A DNA stretch of 49,779 nucleotides from Candidatus Poribacteria bacterium. GTDB lineage: Bacteria; Poribacteria; WGA-4E; WGA-3G. The stretch covers positions 1 through 49,779 of the forward strand of contig JAGWBV010000019.1 of assembly GCA_021295715.1 (NCBI GenBank), in the 5' to 3' direction. A program made the position numbers and the translations under genes. Shown one piece after another: positions 8,967-17,992 of the stretch (position 1 is its first letter; each line of letters starts with the position of its first letter). The notes below the pieces were generated by a model. The model had not been told where the DNA came from. It did no database searches and was given only the letters and a program-made list of their open reading frames with translations.

Positions 8967-11030
8967 ATGTTATCTTTTGAACAAGTCATCCAGAATTTAA
9001 CGGATACAACGCAACCGAGTATTGTCCGCTGCAGTGCTATAGCGAATCTCATTTCACAAGGTAGTTCCGAAGGAATAAGATCCCTAATTGAGGTACTTGC
9101 TGATTCAGATTCGATGGTCCGGCGCGAAGCCGCAATGGCACTTCGACAAATGGATGCGACTCGGGCTGCGCAACCGCTGCTTGAAGCGTTGCAGGTGGAG
9201 TCAAACGATTTAACGCTTTGGGCAATGCTTGAAGCTGTTGGAGAGTTGGCAACACCTGACGCGCTTCCTATGCTCGAATCGCTCCGTGCTGCGGGTCCTA
9301 TGCTCACACGGATCGAAGTGAAGAAAAGCATCGCGCGGATTGAAGCGCGTTATGCCAATGGCAGCACTTCTACATCCGCAGAAGCGTCTGAACCCGAATT
9401 GCACCACGAGCGAATAGAGGCACATGAACCGTCGGCAACAGAAGACCTCGCAGATACAGAGATCACTCCAGAAGAAGACCCAGGAGCATCGGAGTCCAAT
9501 GTTCCCCATGACAGCACTGAAGATTTCCAAGAGACTACATCCGACGATCTGTTTATAGAAGAATTAGAAGATGTAGCGACAGTTGAATCTCATGAGAAAC
9601 AACCCACAGAATTTGAAGAAATATTCACAACTCCTTCTGTTGATCCAGACGAAGGAGCTAGGTCAACGCCAGAAGAGATAACTGATATACCTGATTATAC
9701 AGAGTCCGCGGATGAACAGGTCGATGTCCTGGAGGAAACGGAATCAGCAGATGAAGTAACTGATGCCCTGGATTATGTACAGTTCGACGATGAATCGAAT
9801 CCACCTATAGATGAAATCGGAGAAGACCCCCAATCAGAAACACCTACAGAGACTTCAACAACCGATACGGAATCAACACATCGAGAAAAAGAAGATCAAG
9901 AGATAAACGATTTAGCGGAATCCATTGCACGATCATCTCGTCTTGCCGGTTCATCGGTTAATCTCCCCGTGTTAGCACCTAATGCTTCCACCGTCCCGTA
10001 TGATCCGAAGGGCACTGCGCTTGAATCCGCCGAGACGAACTTTTTTCTTACCCTTATACACCCTGGCAGGTATCTCTCCAAACAGTGGATGCAACGAACG
10101 CGGGTGTATCCGATATTGTGGGCTGTCCTGGTTATCGTTACGATCGCTTTCACTCAGTATCAGAAACACACAAAAATAGAGTTAAGTCCACTATCTCGTT
10201 TTGGGCTTTCTATCAGTAAACTACCGGAATTGGTAAAACGTTCATTGGCGGAAGGTGATTTCTACATTCAGGAGGGATATTATAGGAAAGCCATTAATTC
10301 ATATGAGCTGAGCAGGGGACTCGGTGCCCTTCCGGTTAGTTTCTATAGGAAACTCGGATTTGCGTATTTTAAGGAAGGTCAGTACGCCCTTGCCGTTGAA
10401 GCGTATGAACTGTTTTTAGAGGCGAAAGAGAATGAGAACCCGGACGTGTTTGCCGCCGAAGCTTCACTCGTTGGCGTTTATCCGCTTACATCGGTAGGAG
10501 AAGGAACAACCCGCGACTATGAAACTTACAATATCCTTGGGACAGCGTATATGAAACTCGGACGTGCTTTGGACGCGCAACGCACCTACGAAAAGGCGAT
10601 ACATCTTGCCCCGAAATATGGTGAGGCATACAATAATCTCGCACGCCTCTATGCGCATAACTATCCCGATCATTTACCGGCAAATATTAACAACCCACAA
10701 GTTTCACACCCGTTGTTTGCAAATTCTGTTTTGCAGACTTCACCGAGACTGCGGTTTGCTGAGGCATTAGCCTATACAGCCGTAACGTTGAATCCGGATG
10801 TCGCTGCTTATCACGACACCCTCGGTTGGATTTTATCGAAGCGGGGACAAGTCAACAAGGGAATCAAAACTTTGGAGCGCGCCATCAATCTACAAAGCGA
10901 TGCTGTCGAGCCTCATTATCACCTGGCGCAGGTTGCGCTAAAAGCCAACGAACGGGAGAGGGCAATAAAAGCGATCCGAAACGTGTTCAAACTCAATCCG
11001 GCTTTTGTATCGCTCAATACAGCAGAATAG
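8967..11030 (+). CDS. HEAT-repeat / acidic linker / TM / TPR protein
   Basis: This 687-residue protein has four parts. Residues 1-130 form HEAT-like helical repeats (for example MVRREAAMALRQMDATRAAQPLLEAL). Residues 130-310 are a Glu/Asp/Thr/Ser-rich low-complexity linker. Residues 379-397 form one hydrophobic helix (ILWAVLVIVTIAFTQY). Residues 420-687 hold TPR units with the A/G/Y spacing of the family (GYYRKAINSYELSRGLGALP; GRALDAQRTYEKAIHLAPKYGEAYNNLA). With no signal peptide, the single helix suggests a cytoplasmic N-terminal half and an extracytoplasmic TPR half. This is a scaffold-type protein; no enzyme motif is present. No clear ribosome site precedes the ATG, so the exact start is uncertain. 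Confidence 0.85.
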   Translation: MLSFEQVIQNLTDTTQPSIVRCSAIANLISQGSSEGIRSLIEVLADSDSMVRREAAMALRQMDATRAAQPLLEALQVESNDLTLWAMLEAVGELATPDALPMLESLRAAGPMLTRIEVKKSIARIEARYANGSTSTSAEASEPELHHERIEAHEPSATEDLADTEITPEEDPGASESNVPHDSTEDFQETTSDDLFIEELEDVATVESHEKQPTEFEEIFTTPSVDPDEGARSTPEEITDIPDYTESADEQVDVLEETESADEVTDALDYVQFDDESNPPIDEIGEDPQSETPTETSTTDTESTHREKEDQEINDLAESIARSSRLAGSSVNLPVLAPNASTVPYDPKGTALESAETNFFLTLIHPGRYLSKQWMQRTRVYPILWAVLVIVTIAFTQYQKHTKIELSPLSRFGLSISKLPELVKRSLAEGDFYIQEGYYRKAINSYELSRGLGALPVSFYRKLGFAYFKEGQYALAVEAYELFLEAKENENPDVFAAEASLVGVYPLTSVGEGTTRDYETYNILGTAYMKLGRALDAQRTYEKAIHLAPKYGEAYNNLARLYAHNYPDHLPANINNPQVSHPLFANSVLQTSPRLRFAEALAYTAVTLNPDVAAYHDTLGWILSKRGQVNKGIKTLERAINLQSDAVEPHYHLAQVALKANERERAIKAIRNVFKLNPAFVSLNTAE

Positions 11031-11165
11031 CCAGCAGCGGTCAGCAGCCAGCAGTCAGTAGTTCATGTAGTAAGTTGTTCTCACCGCGAAGTAGTTTTGT
11101 CCTCTACAAAGTCCTCCTACTGAAAACCGAGAGCCGATGGCTGACAGCCGCTCTATAGAATGAAA
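11031..11165. repeat. imperfect inverted repeat between convergent genes
   Basis: AGCGGTCAGCAGCC near 11037 and GGCTGACAGCCGCT near 11140 are imperfect inverted copies flanking about 90 bases. The GCCGAT...ACAGCCG vocabulary resembles the fold-back element at 36475-36574. It lies between the 3' ends of the HEAT/TPR gene and the subtilase gene and may serve both as a termination structure. Confidence 0.45.
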
Positions 11166-14100
11166 TTAGCGAATGACAGAGAATTTGCCGATGCGTTGAT
11201 CCTTTTGAGACGAAAGGACATAAATATAGACGCCACTGCTGACACCAAAGAGTTCCCAAACCCTTCTATCTCTTTCATATTCCGTCCGAGTCAGCGATGC
11301 AATACAGTTTCCACTGACATCGTAAATATCAATGTTCGTTCCCGCCGGTAGTTTATCGAATGTAACCTGATTACACGCTGTCACCGGATTGGGATAGACA
11401 ATCACCTCTGCCAACGTTGGTGCCAAGAGCATTATTGTCAACATTCTGGCATCCTCTGCAAGATCGGCACCATGTCTATCCGAAATTTGCAACGCCTCAA
11501 TCTGATAGCGATTGCCCGTGCGGAAGACTTCTGGAGAAAATGTAAGGACAACCCGCTTCCCCGCTTGGTCAAGAATCGCCGAGAGCGGCGCGTAACTTTC
11601 CGAACCGTTTTCCATTTCGCTCTGTTTGTGTAGACGGTAACGACCAGCGTGTGTCGCAGAAACGCCCATCGGTTTGTCAAACTCCAACAAGAGTTGATTC
11701 GGTGGAGAATGCGCAGCGGCATGCAAGCGGGGTCGCCGTGTTGGCACGACAGATATTGATGTGGATTGCTTTGAAGTTGTAGATGCAGGTGTCTCAAAAA
11801 CGGTCAAGGCATTATCACTGTTAAACAACAATGCCTTTGCTCCATTGCTATTCAGGTCAACGACAATCGGATTGAAAGTACTTGTTGCGGGGTGGTGCCA
11901 GATAGGTCGATACTCTATTCCGTCATACTGTACGAGGTAGAAGTTAGGCTGAGCGGCGATGCATAGTTCATTGTGTCCATCGTTATTCGCGTCCGCAATA
12001 GTCATTCCATTTCCCCCATCTCGCACGTCACGGATGCGTTGTGTCCAGACGGCACGATAAGTATTATCACCATCTGATTTGAAAATAGTTAAAAGCCAGT
12101 GATAGTAACGAATATCAAGTTCCGTAGTGCCGACGTGGGTACCCGTTCTGGCGCAGATAGCAAATTCGTCGTTTCCATCACCATCCATATCCCCAGCGGC
12201 AAAGAGTTGCGGTGTGCCTTCAGGAAGCGTGTGTATCCACGTTTGTTTGTATTGGTTGTTTCCAGATGCTTCATGTACGAACACTCTTCCATCGTTGTCC
12301 GCGGCTAAAATCTCTATCTGTCCATCGCCATCAAAATCACCAGAGGCGAAATTCGCACTAATCCCGTCGTTTCCCCACATTGGGCTTTCAAGGGTAGCTA
12401 CAATTCGATAGTCATTATCTCCGATTGCCTCGTATATTGAAATAGCATTCGTAACATCGTCGCGTGCGAAGATTTCAGGTGTACCGTCTGCATCCGTATC
12501 TGCGATTGTTCGACTCCACTGCCCGCGTGCTTCCCAGATGCGTTCCGTTGGAAATTCGCCTCGTGCGGGTTGTTCCAGCAGAAATGTTACCCCCGAAGCA
12601 TTGCACAATATTTCTATAAGTCCATCGTTATCTGTATCCGCTGATGCCCAGGGCCACAATGATTCGGGAAATGAAAAAATCTGTTCGTAGGTCCCATTGT
12701 CCGCTATCTCAAAAATTTGTGCCGTGCCAGTTTCCATTTCAACCGTGAAAAGTTCTAATTTTCCGTTTCCGTTTATATCCACAGGTGAGGCGATAGCGTG
12801 CAATCCATTCTCAATTGATGCGACTTGCGAGAGAGGGGATATATCAATTGAGGCATCGTTCACTTCAATCTGATATAACCTGCCGTTGTTGTCATCAATG
12901 TGCAGCTCTCCGATGCGGCTTTTCACCACCAATTGGTACAAATAAGTGCCCGGTGGTCCGCCTAAATCGGATACATTGACAAAATGAAGCAGATTCTCTG
13001 AATCCGAATAGACAGTTCTATCAATATTCCGGTTTGCCTCCAAAATTTGGATTTTGCCTGTGGTTAATGCGTCCGTTTGCCACATCACCACTGAATTGAA
13101 TTTGTTTCCCGCAAGCCACGGTTGTGCTTCATGCTTTATAATAAGAGGTGCCTCGTGAACCACGTCAACAACCACCTTGGCTCTCTTGAGGTCTCCATTT
13201 TCGGATTTAACACTCAGTCGTAGGGTATACCTGCCTTCCGCTAAAGCAGAGGTGTCCCACTTGTGTAGACACTCGCTCAATTTCGGTTCAGTTTGCGCAG
13301 CTCCCAAGGGATACCATAAATCAGGAACTTCACCGATGCCATACTCCAGCCAGAATTCAGAAAATTCAGCACCACCTGCGCTCCCGATAATCTCAACTCT
13401 ATCAAAGATAACCTCGCGAGCTATCACTGCGCCGACGATTTCAATTCCACCGTGAGCTTGTTGCAATGTCCGTTGCGCATCAATTTTTGCAACAAGCGAT
13501 GTTGAAGACACGAGTGCCGCGTATGCATCCAGTGAACCTGCTCCAACGAGTTCGGTAATGAAAAGCGGCTTTGCAGTGGTAATCAATTTCTCTTGAATCT
13601 CTATATTGGTAGCGTTCGGGTTTGCAGACAAGACGAGAGCCGCAACACCAGAGACATGTGCAGCTGCCATGGATGTACCGGATCTTTTTCGGTATTCCCC
13701 ATTAAGTGCTGTGCTGAGAATTTCTTCACCGGGCGCGGCAATATTGATTGTAGCTCCGAAATTAGAACCGTCATACAACTGATTTTCCTGTCCAAGCCCC
13801 GCAACGGATATAACGGGTTTAAGAGCAGCAGGATAATAAGAACCGACTGTCGCCGAATTGCCCGCGGCACCAACCAAGACACACCCACGATGATGGGCGT
13901 ATTCTATGGCATCTTCTATAATGAAGGCACGCACCGTATCCCCCCAACTCATATTAATCACCTGTGCCCCATTGTCTGCGGCGTAAACAATAGCGGCGGC
14001 GAGATCATCGTTCTGAAGATAAGCACCGCCTCCATACTTGAAACCAGCTCTCAGAGGCATCAAACGGCAGTTCGGCGCGATTCCCGCGACACCAAGCGCA

Positions 14101-14819
14101 TTGTTCACTCTCGCAGCAATGATACCTGAGACGTGTGTTCCGTGTCCAGTTTCATCTTCGGGGTCATTATCGCGAACTGTCCAATCGCCGCTGCCGGGAA
14201 GGGTCGGCGCGTCGCTGAAATCCCACCCGATTCTGTCATCAATGTAACCGTTTCCGTCATCGTCAATGCCGTTCCTCGGCACCTCACCGACGTTCTCCCA
14301 TATCTGCGAACGAAATTCAGGATGTCGGGTTGCAATCCCACTATCAACGACTGCCACCGTTACTTGTGGGTTTCCCTGTTCTATAGCCCACGCTTGTAGG
14401 ATATTTAGGACATCTAAATTCCACTGCTCGGCATAGTTTGGATCGTTCGGTGGTATTTCTGCACAGAACTGGTTCAGGCGATTCACCTCAACCGCTTCAA
14501 CAGCCGTGTGCCGTTCATACCGTCGCCGTAAGGTGTCCAATTTCCTATCTTTTGGAAACCGAATCAGATAAATGCGCCGGAGTTGGGGATGTCGTCCGCC
14601 GGGGGTCGTGGCGGGAAAAACTGGAAAAACAGACAGGGCACCGAGTTGTCTACTCAACTTTTCGAGTTGCTCACCAGATGTCCCCAGATTCAAACGGACG
14701 ATCAGTTCTCCAGGTGTTTCAGTGATGTAAGAAAAATCGTCTGAATTGCTTTGGGCAAAGACCAATTGTGAATGGATAAACAGGACGAGGATGTAGAGGT
14801 AAAAAGATTTTTTTTCCAT
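11166..14819 (-). CDS. secreted subtilisin-like serine protease with FG-GAP repeats and C-terminal sorting-like domain
   Basis: A 1217-residue peptidase of family S8. It has a signal peptide (residues 1-22), an inhibitor-type prodomain (about 35-115) and a catalytic domain (about 125-430). The triad is D159 in VAVVDSGIATRHPEF, H226 in GHGTHVSG and S383 in SGTSMAAAHVSG, with oxyanion N321 in GAAGNS. Next come beta-sandwich regions (about 445-660), a stretch of FG-GAP/VCBS repeats with calcium-type loops such as DTDADGTPE and DFDGDGQIE (about 670-1020), and an Ig-like segment (about 1040-1130). The last 75 residues begin VIVYPNPVT and end with GVYIYVLSS...GKFSVIR, the form of a type IX secretion sorting domain. 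It is probably exported and may be anchored at the cell surface. The other cargo machinery is not in the window. Confidence 0.93.
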   Translation of the reverse strand: MEKKSFYLYILVLFIHSQLVFAQSNSDDFSYITETPGELIVRLNLGTSGEQLEKLSRQLGALSVFPVFPATTPGGRHPQLRRIYLIRFPKDRKLDTLRRRYERHTAVEAVEVNRLNQFCAEIPPNDPNYAEQWNLDVLNILQAWAIEQGNPQVTVAVVDSGIATRHPEFRSQIWENVGEVPRNGIDDDGNGYIDDRIGWDFSDAPTLPGSGDWTVRDNDPEDETGHGTHVSGIIAARVNNALGVAGIAPNCRLMPLRAGFKYGGGAYLQNDDLAAAIVYAADNGAQVINMSWGDTVRAFIIEDAIEYAHHRGCVLVGAAGNSATVGSYYPAALKPVISVAGLGQENQLYDGSNFGATINIAAPGEEILSTALNGEYRKRSGTSMAAAHVSGVAALVLSANPNATNIEIQEKLITTAKPLFITELVGAGSLDAYAALVSSTSLVAKIDAQRTLQQAHGGIEIVGAVIAREVIFDRVEIIGSAGGAEFSEFWLEYGIGEVPDLWYPLGAAQTEPKLSECLHKWDTSALAEGRYTLRLSVKSENGDLKRAKVVVDVVHEAPLIIKHEAQPWLAGNKFNSVVMWQTDALTTGKIQILEANRNIDRTVYSDSENLLHFVNVSDLGGPPGTYLYQLVVKSRIGELHIDDNNGRLYQIEVNDASIDISPLSQVASIENGLHAIASPVDINGNGKLELFTVEMETGTAQIFEIADNGTYEQIFSFPESLWPWASADTDNDGLIEILCNASGVTFLLEQPARGEFPTERIWEARGQWSRTIADTDADGTPEIFARDDVTNAISIYEAIGDNDYRIVATLESPMWGNDGISANFASGDFDGDGQIEILAADNDGRVFVHEASGNNQYKQTWIHTLPEGTPQLFAAGDMDGDGNDEFAICARTGTHVGTTELDIRYYHWLLTIFKSDGDNTYRAVWTQRIRDVRDGGNGMTIADANNDGHNELCIAAQPNFYLVQYDGIEYRPIWHHPATSTFNPIVVDLNSNGAKALLFNSDNALTVFETPASTTSKQSTSISVVPTRRPRLHAAAHSPPNQLLLEFDKPMGVSATHAGRYRLHKQSEMENGSESYAPLSAILDQAGKRVVLTFSPEVFRTGNRYQIEALQISDRHGADLAEDARMLTIMLLAPTLAEVIVYPNPVTACNQVTFDKLPAGTNIDIYDVSGNCIASLTRTEYERDRRVWELFGVSSGVYIYVLSSQKDQRIGKFSVIR

Positions 14820-15001
14820 ATATTTTTAGGGATATGTAAACATTTTAGCTTCTGCAATGTTGCAGTACAGCACACCTTGTGCACATTACTTTCTCTTAAA
14901 ATTGCAATTCTATATCTCTATCTGATATATTAATGATAGGGAATTCAGAGAGAAAAAACAAATTTTTTCGTTTCCGCCAACAAAAAGGAAGTCCAATAAT
15001 T

Positions 15002-16639
15002 ATGAAAGCCTCAGAATTGATCGTTAAATGTTTGGAAAATGAAAACGTTGACTATATATTCGGAATACCCGGTGAAGAAAATCTGGATTTGATGGACGCG
15101 CTATTGGAATCCAATATCCAATTTATTCAAACACGTGACGAACGCGGTGCCGCCTTCATGGCTGATGTCTATGGTCGGCTCACTGGACGCGCCGGTGTAT
15201 GCCTCGCGACTTTAGGTCCGGGAGCGATGAACCTTGTTACAGGGGTCGCTGATGCGAATATGGATAGGGCACCTCTCGTTGCGATCACCGGACAAGCAAG
15301 CTTAGACAGGATGCACAAAGAATCTCACCAATATATGGATGTTGTCTCTGTCTTCAAACCGATGACCAAATGGAATACACTCCTGCACCTCCCTGAAATC
15401 ATACCGGAATCAATAAGTAAAGCCTTCAAGACGGCGACAAGCGAGAAACCTGGGGCTACACACATCGATTTTCCAGAGGATGTCGCCAAGATGGAAGTCA
15501 GCGCGGAACCTATGCCCCATGACTTTCCGAGTGAAGCCGAACCCGTTGCGTCCTGTTTGCTACGTGCCGCGCAACTTATTAACGACGCAAAGCAACCCAT
15601 CATCCTCGCAGGAAACGGTGTTGTCCGTCAAGGTGCCTCTCGGATTCTGACCCAATTCGCTGAAATGACGAATATTCCGGTTGCACACACCTTTATGGGC
15701 AAAGGCAGCATTCCATGGACACATCGACTCTCCCTCCTCAGTGTCGGATTACAGGCAAACGATTTCGTTTCCTGTGGATTTGATAGGGCAGATCTTGTCA
15801 TTGCAATCGGTTACGATATCGTCGAATATCATCCGCGTCTTTGGAACCCCGACCGGAATAAAAAACTCATCCATATTGATACACAACCGAGCGAAAGTGA
15901 TGCCTCTTACGTCACTGATGTCGAGATGGTAGGCAACATCCGTCAGAGCCTCAGACACCTCATGACACAAGAAATCTATCCCAAAGATTCAGAGTATGCC
16001 TCAAACACCTTACGAAAAATCATACTCGATCAACTCGACGAACATCGCGATGATACAGGATTTCCTATAAAGCCCCAAAAAATCTTGAGTGATGTCCGTT
16101 CCGTCCTCGCTGAAGATGACATCCTGATTTCCGATGTTGGTGCGCACAAAATGTGGATCGCACGTATGTATCCATGTTATCAACCTAATACGTGCATCAT
16201 CTCCAACGGTTTCGCCTCCATGGGCATCGCGCAACCGGGGGCTTTTGTTGCTAAACTTATCTATCCAGAGCGTAAATGTTTGGCAATCTGCGGCGATGGC
16301 GGTTTCCTAATGAACTCTCAGGAACTCGAAACAGCGACGCGAATCGGTGTCCCGTTTGTCACACTTATCTTCAATGATGAGGCTTACGGGCTTATCGAGT
16401 GGAAGCAGATGAACAGTTTTGGTAGACCTGCCCACATCGACTTCACAAACCCAGATTTTGTCAAATATGCCGAAGCCTTTGGTGCCAAAGGCTATAGAGT
16501 CGAAGGAAGTGACGAATTGGTTCCTATACTCGAAGATGCGTTCAGCCAGAAAGTTCCTTCAGTTATTGATTGCCCCGTTGATTATGCCGAAAATCTACGC
16601 TTAACCAACGAACTTGGACATTTAACATGTCCAATTTAA
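15002..16639 (+). CDS. thiamine-diphosphate-dependent enzyme, acetolactate synthase (AlsS/IlvB) type
   Basis: A 545-residue ThDP enzyme. The N-terminal PYR domain has FGIPGEENLDLMDALLES and the catalytic Glu in TRDERGAAFMADVYGR. The central domain runs from about 190 to 330. The C-terminal PP domain has the metal-binding GDG motif in AICGDGGFLMNSQELETA followed by FNDEAYGLIEW. The order and length match acetolactate synthase large subunits, especially the stand-alone catabolic type. No regulatory small subunit (ilvH) or ilvC is adjacent, and other reactions of the superfamily cannot be excluded. The ATG at 15002 is preferred over a frame opening at 14933 because AAGGAAG precedes it and the family begins at this point (KASELIVKCLENENVDYIFG). 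Confidence 0.88.
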   Translation: MKASELIVKCLENENVDYIFGIPGEENLDLMDALLESNIQFIQTRDERGAAFMADVYGRLTGRAGVCLATLGPGAMNLVTGVADANMDRAPLVAITGQASLDRMHKESHQYMDVVSVFKPMTKWNTLLHLPEIIPESISKAFKTATSEKPGATHIDFPEDVAKMEVSAEPMPHDFPSEAEPVASCLLRAAQLINDAKQPIILAGNGVVRQGASRILTQFAEMTNIPVAHTFMGKGSIPWTHRLSLLSVGLQANDFVSCGFDRADLVIAIGYDIVEYHPRLWNPDRNKKLIHIDTQPSESDASYVTDVEMVGNIRQSLRHLMTQEIYPKDSEYASNTLRKIILDQLDEHRDDTGFPIKPQKILSDVRSVLAEDDILISDVGAHKMWIARMYPCYQPNTCIISNGFASMGIAQPGAFVAKLIYPERKCLAICGDGGFLMNSQELETATRIGVPFVTLIFNDEAYGLIEWKQMNSFGRPAHIDFTNPDFVKYAEAFGAKGYRVEGSDELVPILEDAFSQKVPSVIDCPVDYAENLRLTNELGHLTCPI

Positions 16640-16936
16640 TACTTTTAACTATCGGGTTTTCGCCCTGTGCTCCGCTTCGCTTACGCGCAGGTTTTCGCTG
16701 ATTCTGTAGGCACTTCTTAAAACCGGACCCGCAGTCCGTAATGTAATAGAGGACGGATAGGAGAAAGCAAATCCGTTAAATCCAAAGCTCACTTCATTAC
16801 TCCGCACGATAAATTAAAAATATGATTGCACTGTGGCATAGAAAATGCTATTATCTTTTAAACGCCGTCATAGTCTTTAGTCTATTTACAGCGGAATGTT
16901 GCTTCGTTTTTTTAGAGGAGGTTTCTGTACGAAAAA
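16640..16936. other. intergenic region, 297 bp
   Basis: It contains a stretch common to this genome's spacers (TGCTCCGCTTCGCTTACGCG near 16669), a short CGGAC/GTCCG stem near 16724-16739, and the promoter for mtnA at 16826-16854. A strong ribosome site, AGGAGGT, lies at about 16916. No gene is seen. Confidence 0.6.
16826..16854 (+). promoter_or_regulatory. predicted sigma-A promoter for mtnA
   Basis: TTGCAC (16826-16831), a 17-base spacer and TATTAT (16849-16854). Transcription would start near 16861, with a leader of about 76 bases. Confidence 0.68.
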
Positions 16937-17977
16937 ATGGCAGTTTCAACAATTGAGTGGGCAGATGGCAGAATTCGGATGATCGATCAGACGCTATTGC
17001 CCAATGAATTCAAACAGATTTATTGCGATGATCTTCCATCGGTCTGGGAAGCCATCAAATCCCTACGTGTGCGCGGTGCTCCCGCGATCGGTATTGCTGG
17101 TGCTCTGGGCGCGGTGATCGGAATATGGAATTCCACTACGAAAACCTATGATGCTTTTGCCGCCGAACTTAAATCCGCTACAGATTATTTGGCGACATCA
17201 CGACCAACAGCCGTTAATCTCTTTTGGGCACTGGATAGAATTACCCAAACGGCACAAAAAAACAGTCACCTTCAGGTCCCTGAACTCAAAGAGGTGTTAC
17301 TTACTGAGGCTTTGAAGATTATTGATGAGGATAAAGCGATGTGTCGTGCCATTGGGCAGCACGGTATGGCGTTGCTAAACGCAAACGACACGATTCTAAC
17401 GCATTGCAACGCTGGTGGGTTAGCAACATCCGATTATGGCACAGCATTAGCAGTTATGTTTAGCGCACACGAGGCGGGTAAGAAGATCCAAGTTTACGCC
17501 GACGAGACGCGTCCCCTTTTACAAGGCGCACGTCTCACCACTTGGGAACTCATGCAAGCGGGCATTGATGTGACGCTTATCTGTGATAACATGGCGGCGC
17601 AGGTCATGAAAGAAGGGAAGATCCAATGCGTGATTGTCGGCGCTGACCGGATTGCCGCAAACGGTGATACTGCCAACAAGATCGGCACCTATAACGTTGC
17701 TATCCTCGCAGAGGCACACGGCATTCCCTTTTATGTCGCCGCACCGACTTCTACCTTAGACTTCGCCCTCGAAACCGGGGCAGAAATTCCTATTGAGCAG
17801 CGGGCAGCGGAAGAGGTAACAGAAGGCTTCGGGAAACTAACTGCGCCTGAAGGCGTTAAAGTCTATAGTCCTGCGTTTGATGTTACGCCCGCGGCGTTAG
17901 TTACAGCAATCATTACTGAAAAAGGCGTGGCACGCGCCCCTTACACAGAGAGCCTGCAGGCTTTGAGAGACGCATAA
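16937..17977 (+). CDS. mtnA: S-methyl-5-thioribose-1-phosphate isomerase
   Basis: This 346-residue enzyme isomerises methylthioribose-1-phosphate to methylthioribulose-1-phosphate in the methionine salvage pathway and is cytoplasmic. Diagnostic segments are LRVRGAPAIGIAGALG near the N-terminus, the catalytic cysteine C157 in LTHCNAGGLATSDYGTA, YADETRPLLQGARLT, and the catalytic aspartate D237 in VGADRIAANGDTANKIGTY. These match the Cys160/Asp240 pair of characterised MtnA proteins. The length is normal. AGGAGGT lies 15 bases upstream of the ATG. It is a single gene, convergent with an amidohydrolase 15 bases away. No other methionine-salvage gene is in the window. Confidence 0.95.
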   Translation: MAVSTIEWADGRIRMIDQTLLPNEFKQIYCDDLPSVWEAIKSLRVRGAPAIGIAGALGAVIGIWNSTTKTYDAFAAELKSATDYLATSRPTAVNLFWALDRITQTAQKNSHLQVPELKEVLLTEALKIIDEDKAMCRAIGQHGMALLNANDTILTHCNAGGLATSDYGTALAVMFSAHEAGKKIQVYADETRPLLQGARLTTWELMQAGIDVTLICDNMAAQVMKEGKIQCVIVGADRIAANGDTANKIGTYNVAILAEAHGIPFYVAAPTSTLDFALETGAEIPIEQRAAEEVTEGFGKLTAPEGVKVYSPAFDVTPAALVTAIITEKGVARAPYTESLQALRDA

Positions 17978-17992
17978 ACGTAAACCTTTAAG

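Noticed and set aside
13593-14129. 178-codon plus-strand frame inside the subtilase gene
   Set aside because: It lies entirely opposite the catalytic domain of an unmistakable S8 protease and has no domain features.
14933-15001. N-terminal extension of the ThDP enzyme
   Set aside because: The 23 extra residues are Lys/Phe-rich and not family-like, and a ribosome site lies directly before ATG 15002.
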